A stretch of DNA of 22,441 nucleotides from an uncultured bacterium (GTDB taxonomy: Bacteria; Vulcanimicrobiota; Xenobia; Xenobiales; Xenobiaceae), in NCBI GenBank assembly GCA_934621605.1, contig CAKTUZ010000034.1, positions 1 to 22,441 on the forward strand, written 5' to 3'. Position numbers and translations under genes: made by a program. Shown piece by piece: positions 16,251 to 22,441 of this stretch. Numbering within the stretch: the first letter of the stretch is position 1; the number at the start of each line of letters is the position of its first letter. Below the pieces are notes generated by a model, which did no database searches, was not told the origin of the DNA, and saw nothing but the letters and a program-made list of their open reading frames with translations.

Positions 16251-17009
16251 TTAAGCTTCATTTTCCTCTTGAGCAAAATAATTAACTCTCGGAGGCAAAC
16301 CAGCTTTGGCACGTTCGACAACTTGCTCAATCCAAGCCCTTACCATGCCTATAGCCACGGCATTGGAACCGCCTTCGGGAATAATAATATTAGCATAACG
16401 TTTAGTAGGCTCCGTATAAAGCATATGCATAGGACGCACAACCTTTTGATATTGCTCAATTACCTCATTGAGACTACGACCGCGCTCCATAATATCTCGA
16501 CGCAAGCGGCGAATAAAGCGTACATCCGCATCGGTCTGTACAAAAATTTTAACATCCATACGCTCGCGCAGTCTGGGATCAGCCAAAGCTAAAATACCTT
16601 CCACTATTAAAATGTGGGCAGGCTTGACCAGTTTGGTTTCTTTACAACGTGTATGAGAAATAAAGGAATAAACCGGCTGATTGACCTCTTCGCCACGCCG
16701 CAATGCATCTAAGTGTTGAATTAAAAGATCGTTATCGTAAGCATCCGGATGGTCATAATTAGTTTTAGGGCGATCCTCTAGGGGAATATCAGACTGATCT
16801 TTATAATAGGAATCTTGAGCTATAACTTGCACCAAATGGGGCGGATAAGACTCTTTTAACTTACGAGCTACCGTTGTTTTGCCTGAACCGGTTCCTCCAG
16901 CAATACCAATAATCAAAGCAGCTCCTTTTACCCCTCCGTTGCTGGAACAATCACAATTGGTATTTCCTGATATTATTTTCGTGCTCTCTGAAGTTTTGTC
17001 CAAAGACAT
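16251..17009 (-). CDS. udk: Uridine kinase
   Basis: Udk phosphorylates uridine and cytidine with ATP or GTP in pyrimidine salvage, in the cytoplasm. The Walker A motif is GIAGGTGSGKTT (residues 35-46). DSYYKDQSDIPLEDRPKTNYDHPDAYDNDLL and FVQTDADVRFIRRLRRDIMERGRS are typical of the family. From the ATG at 17009 (AAGGAG upstream) the protein is 252 aa and overlaps mltG by 59 nt, with about 31 extra N-terminal residues rich in Ser, Asn and Cys. A TTG at 16916 with AAAAGGAG just upstream would start exactly at the canonical IIGIAGG, remove the overlap and give 221 aa. Both starts are plausible. Confidence 0.93.
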   Translation of the reverse strand: MSLDKTSESTKIISGNTNCDCSSNGGVKGAALIIGIAGGTGSGKTTVARKLKESYPPHLVQVIAQDSYYKDQSDIPLEDRPKTNYDHPDAYDNDLLIQHLDALRRGEEVNQPVYSFISHTRCKETKLVKPAHILIVEGILALADPRLRERMDVKIFVQTDADVRFIRRLRRDIMERGRSLNEVIEQYQKVVRPMHMLYTEPTKRYANIIIPEGGSNAVAIGMVRAWIEQVVERAKAGLPPRVNYFAQEENEA

Positions 17010-18024
17010 GACTCCCGTCTCCTTTCACATCGTTGCGCACATAGTAGTAATAATGACTGGGAGTAGGACTGCAAGCAGCCTTTATAGACTCAATCCCCGG
17101 ATTACAGATGGGGCCAACCGGCAAACCAGCATATTTATAAGTATTATAGGGAGAATCTATCTCCAAATCTTTATAAAGCAAAAATTCTTTTTGGTAGCCA
17201 AGAGCAAATTGCACTGTGGCGTCACATTCCAACTTTATACCGTCATTGAGTCTATTAATATATACACCAGCAATAACGGGACGCTCGGAAGCGACTTGAG
17301 CTTCTCTTTCAACCAAAGAGGCCAAAATAATAGTATCATACAGTGAAAGAGGTGATTTTTTTGTATGATACGGCAGGACGGTTTCTTTGAAATGTTCGGC
17401 TACCGTTCTGACCAAAAGCTCAACATCGCAATCCAAAGGCAAAGTATAAGTATCGGGCAAAAAATAGCCTTCCATGTTATCAGGAAAAAGATTGCCGTAC
17501 TTTTTTCCTTGTGTGGTAGTTAAGTGCAAAAATTCTTGAGCCGTACCAATTTTATTTTTTTCTACAATGGCGGCACACTCTTTAAGTGTGAGCCCTTCTG
17601 GGAAAGTAACTACTTTAGAAGCAGTATGCCCTTCTACAATAAGCTGTAAAATTTCTCGGGGACTCATAGCGGCACTTAAACTGTAATATCCGGCTTTTAT
17701 CAGATGACCGCTTTTAAGATAGCGTCCCCAGAATTCAAAAACATGGGCAGAACGCAGCAATCCACGCCGCTCCAAGTCAGTTCCTAGACTGCGCAGAGTC
17801 GCCCCCTGTTCTACTTTATAAATCACAGCCCGGGCATTTGCCTTTACAGGCTGATCAAGTTCCTGAAACTTTTGGTAAAAGCAACTAAAAGCCACTGCCA
17901 AGCCAACCATACAAATCAGCAAAAAAATCAAAAATTTCTTCATAGACGATAAGCGGCTCTCTCTTTCCCCGAAAGGGTAATTCATTGCTGACTCAACGGG
18001 CGTAGTCCTTGTTTGAAATAACAA
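16951..18024 (-). CDS. mltG: Endolytic transglycosylase MltG (YceG family)
   Basis: MltG cuts nascent peptidoglycan strands at the inner membrane. One N-terminal membrane anchor is visible (MKKFLIFLLICMVGLAVAF), followed by a LysM-like stretch (GATLRSLGTDLERRGLLRS) and the YceG domain with the catalytic Glu in ILASLVEREAQ and the conserved LPVGPICNPG. The frame starts at a TTG (18024), with ATGs at 17985 and 17943. None has a good SD; the ATG at 17943 gives the cleanest anchor. It ends inside the udk ORF by 59 nt and starts 17 nt after ruvX. Confidence 0.93.
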   Translation of the reverse strand: MLFQTRTTPVESAMNYPFGERESRLSSMKKFLIFLLICMVGLAVAFSCFYQKFQELDQPVKANARAVIYKVEQGATLRSLGTDLERRGLLRSAHVFEFWGRYLKSGHLIKAGYYSLSAAMSPREILQLIVEGHTASKVVTFPEGLTLKECAAIVEKNKIGTAQEFLHLTTTQGKKYGNLFPDNMEGYFLPDTYTLPLDCDVELLVRTVAEHFKETVLPYHTKKSPLSLYDTIILASLVEREAQVASERPVIAGVYINRLNDGIKLECDATVQFALGYQKEFLLYKDLEIDSPYNTYKYAGLPVGPICNPGIESIKAACSPTPSHYYYYVRNDVKGDGSHVFGQNFREHENNIRKYQL

Positions 18025-18041
18025 AACTTAAAAATTCAGCC

Positions 18042-18488
18042 CTAAAAATCCCATTCCGGAGGATCAAAATTGCCAGGTCTACTCTGTTTATCCAACCAAC
18101 TCTGCAGAATAATAACTGCTGCTATTTTATCTACAGATTGACGGCGTTTTTTCTCTTTAACTCCACCTTCGCGCATAGCTTGGTGAGCAATAACTGTAGT
18201 TAAACGTTCATCCATCATTTCGACGGGAACTTGCAAGCGTTCACGCAATACTCGAGCAAAAGCTTCACAAGCTTCTGCCTTCTCACCGCCAAGACGATCG
18301 GTGCGATTGGGCAACCCCACCACTACAGTACCGATAGAACGTTCTTCTACCAAACGACGAATTCGCCCGAGCAACCCGTCGCGATCACGCCCATCCCATA
18401 CGTCATACGGACTAGCAATCATCCCCATAGGATCGGAGATAGCCAATCCAACTCGCTTCTCCCCCAAATCAATGCCTAAAACTCTCAA
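18042..18488 (-). CDS. ruvX: Putative Holliday junction resolvase RuvX/YqgF
   Basis: YqgF proteins have an RNase H fold and act in rRNA maturation and/or Holliday junction processing. The 148-aa length is normal. Conserved motifs are GIDLGEKRVGLAISD at the N-terminus (first catalytic Asp), VVVGLP, MDERLTT and VDKIAAVIILQSWLD with the last acidic residue. Its start overlaps the recO end by 20 nt, so the two are probably translated together. Confidence 0.95.
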   Translation of the reverse strand: MRVLGIDLGEKRVGLAISDPMGMIASPYDVWDGRDRDGLLGRIRRLVEERSIGTVVVGLPNRTDRLGGEKAEACEAFARVLRERLQVPVEMMDERLTTVIAHQAMREGGVKEKKRRQSVDKIAAVIILQSWLDKQSRPGNFDPPEWDF

Positions 18489-19266
18489 GATTTCTCTCCC
18501 CTATTTGTAATAAACGACGCGACTTTAAATCTATATGCCAATTTAGATAGAAATGTTCCCATAGAATAGATTCAGCTTCGGCATAAACAGAAGCTGAATA
18601 GCGCCCTCGTAACGATTCTGCCAGCGGAGCAGTCATAAACTGTCGCCAAAGCGATCCAACATCCGACCTAATTTTTACAGACTCCAAATGACTAATGGCA
18701 CAGTGAGCACAGAGCATACCTCCGACAGTAGAGCTAAACCACTCCAGGGATGAACCAATTCCACAAACAGCACATTGAGCGAAATTGGGAGCCGAACCCA
18801 TAAGTTTTAACAAATGCCACAATACCCATATAGAAACAGCAACCCCTTTATTAGGATAAGCGTTCAAATTATCCAAAGCTTCAGCCAAAATAGCATAAAA
18901 ACGATTACATTCAGAAGACTCAGCCACATAGCCGCCCTCCTGCAATCCTGGAGCAACTGCAGCAAACAGCTCCAATAAATAACTGCCCCAACACAAGCAT
19001 TCGTAATTAGCATAAAAAACAGGCCGTACCTTCACTATTTTGGCTTGCGTTAAACGGGCCAACGAACCACGTCCCTTAACAAAAGAGCCCTCAAATTCGG
19101 TAAAAGGCTCTACTTTACCGCGCAGTGAGCTATGCGGTTTATTTATTCCGCTGCATATGGCGTCGATACGCCCCTTATCTGAGCTGAGCAAAAATACCAC
19201 TTCTGAACTTTCGTTCAAGTGGCGACGATGTAATACAATACTTTTAGCGGAAAAAAGTTCACCCAT
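18469..19266 (-). CDS. recO: DNA repair protein RecO
   Basis: RecO anneals SSB-bound DNA and helps RecR load RecA in gap repair. The ATG at 19266 gives the usual start (MGELFSAKSIVLHRRHLNES) and 265 aa. An in-frame TTG at 19281 lies in the T tract of a terminator and is unlikely. The N-terminal OB fold covers about 1-80. A Cys4 zinc site (CAVCG then CAHC) lies in the C-terminal half. There is no clear SD before the ATG, and a strong terminator ends only 14 nt upstream, so expression is likely low or starts elsewhere. It overlaps ruvX by 20 nt. Confidence 0.93.
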   Translation of the reverse strand: MGELFSAKSIVLHRRHLNESSEVVFLLSSDKGRIDAICSGINKPHSSLRGKVEPFTEFEGSFVKGRGSLARLTQAKIVKVRPVFYANYECLCWGSYLLELFAAVAPGLQEGGYVAESSECNRFYAILAEALDNLNAYPNKGVAVSIWVLWHLLKLMGSAPNFAQCAVCGIGSSLEWFSSTVGGMLCAHCAISHLESVKIRSDVGSLWRQFMTAPLAESLRGRYSASVYAEAESILWEHFYLNWHIDLKSRRLLQIGERNLESFRH

Positions 19267-19279
19267 AAGTTTATCAAAC

Positions 19280-19333
19280 AAAAAAAAGCCAAACCTTAAA
19301 GCTAGTCAAGTAAACTCAATTTCAAGGTTCGGC
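19280..19333 (-). terminator. Strong rho-independent terminator after deoC
   Basis: On the minus strand GCCGAACCTT pairs with AAGGTTTGGC (10 bp, one G-U) around a 26-nt loop, followed by T8. It lies about 20 nt after the deoC stop and ends 14 nt before the recO ATG. Confidence 0.85.
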
Positions 19334-19352
19334 TCCATGCTAAAAACAAAAT

Positions 19353-20036
19353 TTACATTTTGAAACCGGGATCGCCCTGCATAATCTTAATAGAAGCACT
19401 GGCGCCAATACGACTGGCTCCAGCTTCTACCAAAGCCACAGCGCTCTCAAAATCGTGAATACCACCGGAAGCCTTAACGCCAATGTCTTTGCCTACAGTC
19501 TTGCGCATCAGGGCAACATGATGAACAGTAGCTCCACCAGGACCGAAACCAGTGGAAGTTTTAACAAAATCGGTTCCACCTTTAACGGCCAAACGACAAG
19601 CCCTTTCAACTTCCTCATCAGTCAGCATGGCAGTTTCCAAAATACATTTTACCAAACGACCTCCAGCGGCTTCGACAACAGCGCGAACGTCTTTTTCCAC
19701 AAATTCGTCGTCACCGGCTTTTAAAGCGCCAACATTGATAACCATATCAACTTCATCAGCGCCATTAGCAATAGCATCTCTGGTCTCACAAGCTTTGGCA
19801 AAGCTGGTAGTGGCTCCTAAAGGGAACCCGATTACTGTGCAGACCTTTACGGAAGAACCACGCAGAGCTTCGGCAGCGGTACTTACCCAACTGGGATTGA
19901 CACACACGGAAGCGAATTTGTATTGACGAGCTTCTTCACAAATTTTAACAATTTGCTCTTTCACGGCGTCGGCTTTAAGAAGAGTATGATCAATCATATC
20001 GCCAATCATGCGTCCGGTAATCTGTTTATTTTCCAC
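19353..20036 (-). CDS. deoC: Deoxyribose-phosphate aldolase
   Basis: DeoC splits 2-deoxyribose-5-phosphate into glyceraldehyde-3-phosphate and acetaldehyde in nucleoside breakdown. The GTG at 20036 is chosen because AGGAGG lies 9 nt upstream and the product (ENKQITGRMIGDMIDHTLLK, 227 aa) has the usual length. The longer frame to an ATG at 20108 adds an Arg-rich, non-conserved leader. Catalytic residues are visible: Asp in EVDMVINVGALK, the Schiff-base Lys in FVKTSTGFGPGGAT and the second Lys in GVKASGGI. Flanked by era upstream and a terminator downstream. Confidence 0.95.
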   Translation of the reverse strand: MENKQITGRMIGDMIDHTLLKADAVKEQIVKICEEARQYKFASVCVNPSWVSTAAEALRGSSVKVCTVIGFPLGATTSFAKACETRDAIANGADEVDMVINVGALKAGDDEFVEKDVRAVVEAAGGRLVKCILETAMLTDEEVERACRLAVKGGTDFVKTSTGFGPGGATVHHVALMRKTVGKDIGVKASGGIHDFESAVALVEAGASRIGASASIKIMQGDPGFKM

Positions 20037-20183
20037 TTGACACTGCCTCCTGCGCCTCATGAGACGCGGTAAATATATCTTCTTCGTCCGCAGCCCGGCC
20101 ACAGACACAGCCCCCCTGTGGGGTTTACGCTAAAAAAACGCCCACGCCTGCCTGCCCGAAGCGTAAGCCTTCAAAACTTTGGC

Positions 20184-21098
20184 CTATTCATAATCATAAC
20201 CAAAGGCACGCAACCAATCAGGACGATCCCGCCAGTCTTCTTTTACCTTAATCCACAAATCAAGATAGATCTTTTTGCCAAACAATTCTTCCAATTCCTC
20301 TCGAGCCGCAGCCCCTATATCGCGCAGTTTTTCACCTTTACGGCCCAAAATAATATGTTTCTGTCCTTCGCGCTCAACATAAATAATCGCTCTGAGATAC
20401 TGCACATGTTCGTTTTTTACAGCCGGACGGCATTCTTCAAGCTTAACAGCCACAGCATGGGGCACCTCTTTGTAAGTGCAACGCAACACTTTTTCGCGAA
20501 TAATCTCTTCAGCTCGACGCTCGTCATCTTGATCGGTAATCTGATCTTCAGGGAAATAAGGGGTACCCACCGGCATCATACTGCGCAAATACTCGAGTAA
20601 TTCAGGCAAGTTGTCACCATTTTTAGCGGAAACCGGATAAATATCCACAAAATTCCCTAAGCTGCGATAAGCTTCAATGCGAGGCAGCAACGCTTCCTTG
20701 GGCACAACTTTATCCACTTTATTGATAACCAATAATTTAGGCGAATGAACTTCCTCAGCTAAAAATTTAGCTACCAAACGATCTTCATCACTGGGCTTAC
20801 AAGTAGCGTCTACGACCATAACGGTGACGTCAGCTTCGCTACCTTCGGTTTTGGCAGAATCGAGCATCCATTCACCTAAACGAGTTTCCGCCGGATGAAA
20901 TCCCGGAGTATCGACAAAAACAATCTGACAATGGCCCGAGTGGCTAACCCCTAAAACACGATGGCGCGTCGTCTGCGGCATACCAGAAGTGATAGCTACC
21001 TTAGTACCCAAAATAGCATTGAGCAAAGTAGATTTGCCTACATTGGGCCGACCAACCAGGGCAACAAAACCGCTGTGAAATTCTTTAGCACGATGCAT
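20184..21098 (-). CDS. era: GTPase Era
   Basis: Era is an essential GTPase that binds the 3' end of 16S rRNA during 30S assembly. The 304-aa product has G1 GRPNVGKS (16-23), G2 around QTTRHRV, G3 DTPGFH (63-68), G4 NKVDK and G5 VSAKNG. A C-terminal KH domain (HIILGRKGEKLRDIGAAAREELEEL at positions near 255-280) is complete. The SD is GGAGA about 10 nt before the ATG. A 147-nt stretch before deoC includes a GC-rich segment followed by T7 that may be a weak terminator. Confidence 0.96.
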   Translation of the reverse strand: MHRAKEFHSGFVALVGRPNVGKSTLLNAILGTKVAITSGMPQTTRHRVLGVSHSGHCQIVFVDTPGFHPAETRLGEWMLDSAKTEGSEADVTVMVVDATCKPSDEDRLVAKFLAEEVHSPKLLVINKVDKVVPKEALLPRIEAYRSLGNFVDIYPVSAKNGDNLPELLEYLRSMMPVGTPYFPEDQITDQDDERRAEEIIREKVLRCTYKEVPHAVAVKLEECRPAVKNEHVQYLRAIIYVEREGQKHIILGRKGEKLRDIGAAAREELEELFGKKIYLDLWIKVKEDWRDRPDWLRAFGYDYE

Positions 21099-21242
21099 AA
21101 TATTTATTCTCCAAAAAAATCTTTTTTTGACTAAAAGCTACCGATATCTTTTACAAAAGCTTTTACCGCAGAAACACGGCTTAGTTTTCACTCCATCCGA
21201 TTGCCTTCCCTTGTTGCAAATAAAATGAAAGCGCAATTTCAA

Positions 21243-22109
21243 TCATTTAGTCAACAAATTAAAAATTTGTTCAGACCAAGCTCCCATAGCCAAATCTATT
21301 TGCCAGTCAGGCACTTCTTGTTGATCGGTTAAAGCAACTAATCCCCAAACTTGATTATCATGGGCAAAAACAGCCACATCATGACGAGCCCCGTCGTCCA
21401 ACTCACCAGTTTTATTATAATTTTTTACTTTGCTGAATATACGAGAAGGAAGCTTTTCAATAAACTGTTGTCTACTCAGAATAGCCCAGAACTCTTCATG
21501 ATAAGTTTTGTCTAAAATATTACCTTGCCAAAGAAGAGCCATTATTGAGGCTAAATCTTGAGCTGAAGTATAATTTTCACCCATTTCTTGAGGTGAAGCC
21601 ACAAAGTAACGACGTAAAACTGTTTGCCCAACTTGCAAAACATTGCTGATGAAAGAATTAATAAACTTGAAACCTAACTTCTTAATAATCAGATTGGAGG
21701 CGCTGTTATCGCTAATAACAATAGCTAAACGAGCCAGTTCACGCCAACTGAATTCACGCCCGACACCAACCTCACAAAGAATGCCTCCCTCCACAATATC
21801 GGCTTCAGAAATAACGACAGAATCAGACAGTTCCATGTGTCCTTGCGCAGCCGCATAAAACAAAGCAGCTACAATCGGTATTTTTATCGTACTGGCCGCC
21901 CTAAATTTTTTATCCAAATTTTGCCCCCAAACGGGTGAAATAAAGTCAGCTTCCTGTTCTAAACCACCCGTCTGACCACATAACTGAAAAAAAGCCAGCC
22001 CCGAGCCAACTTTAGTTAAAAGCGAACCTTGCCAAATCTTCAGAATTTCTTCTTTATCTTTGGAAAAACAAGGCATCTTTTCATAATTAGTTACGAAACT
22101 GTTAACCAT
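21243..22109 (-). CDS. Class A beta-lactamase-like serine hydrolase, no signal peptide
   Basis: The 288-aa protein has the three motifs of serine beta-lactamases and related D-Ala-D-Ala peptidases: SxxK as STIK (73-76), SDN (133-135, in VISDNSASNLIIKKLG) and KTG (233-235). The omega-loop region has Glu175 and Glu178 (PQEMGENYTSAQDLA), but the usual ExxLN pattern is not clear. The N-terminus (MVNSFVTNYEKMPCFSKDKEE) is polar, with no signal peptide or lipobox, which is unusual because the substrates of these enzymes are outside the cytoplasm. The start is supported by AAGGA 7 nt upstream. True resistance activity cannot be inferred. Confidence 0.85.
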   Translation of the reverse strand: MVNSFVTNYEKMPCFSKDKEEILKIWQGSLLTKVGSGLAFFQLCGQTGGLEQEADFISPVWGQNLDKKFRAASTIKIPIVAALFYAAAQGHMELSDSVVISEADIVEGGILCEVGVGREFSWRELARLAIVISDNSASNLIIKKLGFKFINSFISNVLQVGQTVLRRYFVASPQEMGENYTSAQDLASIMALLWQGNILDKTYHEEFWAILSRQQFIEKLPSRIFSKVKNYNKTGELDDGARHDVAVFAHDNQVWGLVALTDQQEVPDWQIDLAMGAWSEQIFNLLTK

Positions 22110-22135
22110 TTATGTGTCCTTATAGCAATTTTTGC

Positions 22136-22167
22136 AAAAAAAAAGCAGCGGAACCAAATCCACTGCT
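22136..22167 (-). terminator. Rho-independent terminator after tRNA-Leu
   Basis: On the minus strand AGCAGTGGA pairs with TCCGCTGCT (9 bp, one G-U, 6-nt loop), followed by a T8-T9 run. It separates the tRNA from the serine hydrolase gene. Confidence 0.85.
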
Positions 22168-22182
22168 CTTTTCTTCCGTTTG

Positions 22183-22268
22183 TGGTACGGGAGGAGGGAT
22201 TTGAACCCTCACGCCCTTGCGGACTCGGGATTTTAAGTCCCGTGCGTCTACCGTTCCGCCACTCCCGC
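22183..22268 (-). tRNA. tRNA-Leu (anticodon UAA)
   Basis: This is an 86-nt class II tRNA with a long variable arm (GAGTCCGCAAGGGCGT region). The acceptor GCGGGAG pairs with CTCCCGT (G-U at the first pair). The anticodon loop is CTTAAAA, giving anticodon TAA, and the T loop contains GGTTCAAAT. The CCA end is encoded. It has its own promoter and terminator. Confidence 0.97.
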
Positions 22269-22310
22269 ATACAAGCGAGCGCCAACCGTTATCGATTGAC
22301 CACGGAAGGC

Positions 22311-22339
22311 ATTATGCACATTTTTCAAGAGCTTGTCAA
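22311..22339 (-). promoter_or_regulatory. Promoter of tRNA-Leu
   Basis: On the minus strand a perfect TTGACA (-35, 22339-22334) lies 17 nt before CATAAT (-10, 22316-22311, 5 of 6). The expected start is about 35 nt upstream of the mature tRNA. Confidence 0.85.
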
Positions 22340-22441
22340 GACCAAAACCTAGCAATTCTTTATCCGTAAATTGCAATATTAAGTTGAACACTTTTCCATA
22401 GCCTGACATGAGCCGAGTATAATGCTCAGTTCATCATCAAA

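Noticed and set aside
22418..22423. Plus-strand TATAAT as a promoter
   Set aside because: No -35 element lies at 16-18 nt and no plus-strand gene follows inside the window.

Overview
All convincing genes in this window lie on the minus strand, so the biological order runs from right to left. The core is a nearly complete type IV pilus (T4P) locus, with a secretin and the PilMNOP alignment complex. The organism is therefore a diderm bacterium. By eye the GC content is in the mid-40s %, and Shine-Dalgarno (SD) sites are strong (AGGAGG). The order recO-ruvX-mltG-udk resembles Firmicutes neighbourhoods, where ruvX, mltG and udk sit close together. My best guess is a diderm Firmicute of the Negativicutes type, but this is inference and another diderm anaerobe is possible.

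Layout from right to left: tRNA-Leu(UAA) with a near-consensus sigma70 promoter and a terminator (22136-22339); a class A beta-lactamase-like serine hydrolase with no signal peptide; era; deoC; a strong terminator; recO, ruvX, mltG and udk, closely packed or overlapping; then pilB, a 37-codon ORF, pilT, a 21-codon ORF, pilC, a terminator, the major pilin with its own promoter, another terminator, pilD, pilM, pilN, pilO, a pilP-like lipoprotein, pilQ, and a terminator. The left 3.6 kb is one open gene that runs off the edge. It encodes a cytoplasmic TPR protein with a Gly/Lys-rich hinge, a long acidic Glu/Gln/Tyr-rich region and a 66-bp tandem repeat.

The pilus genes form one machine. PilB extends and PilT retracts the pilus from the PilC platform. 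PilD processes the prepilin. PilM-N-O-P link the platform to the PilQ outer-membrane pore. The pilin gene is insulated by terminators on both sides and has a TTGACA-17-TAGTAT promoter, which would allow far more pilin than machinery. The downstream terminator is built from C9 and G9 homopolymers, which are prone to slippage and could tune read-through into pilD-Q.

The most unusual items are the TPR/minisatellite protein beside the pilus locus, the C9/G9 hairpin, two short membrane-like ORFs with good SD sites just upstream of pilT and pilC, and a folded leader between pilP and pilQ. No mobile elements, CRISPR arrays or plus-strand genes were found.
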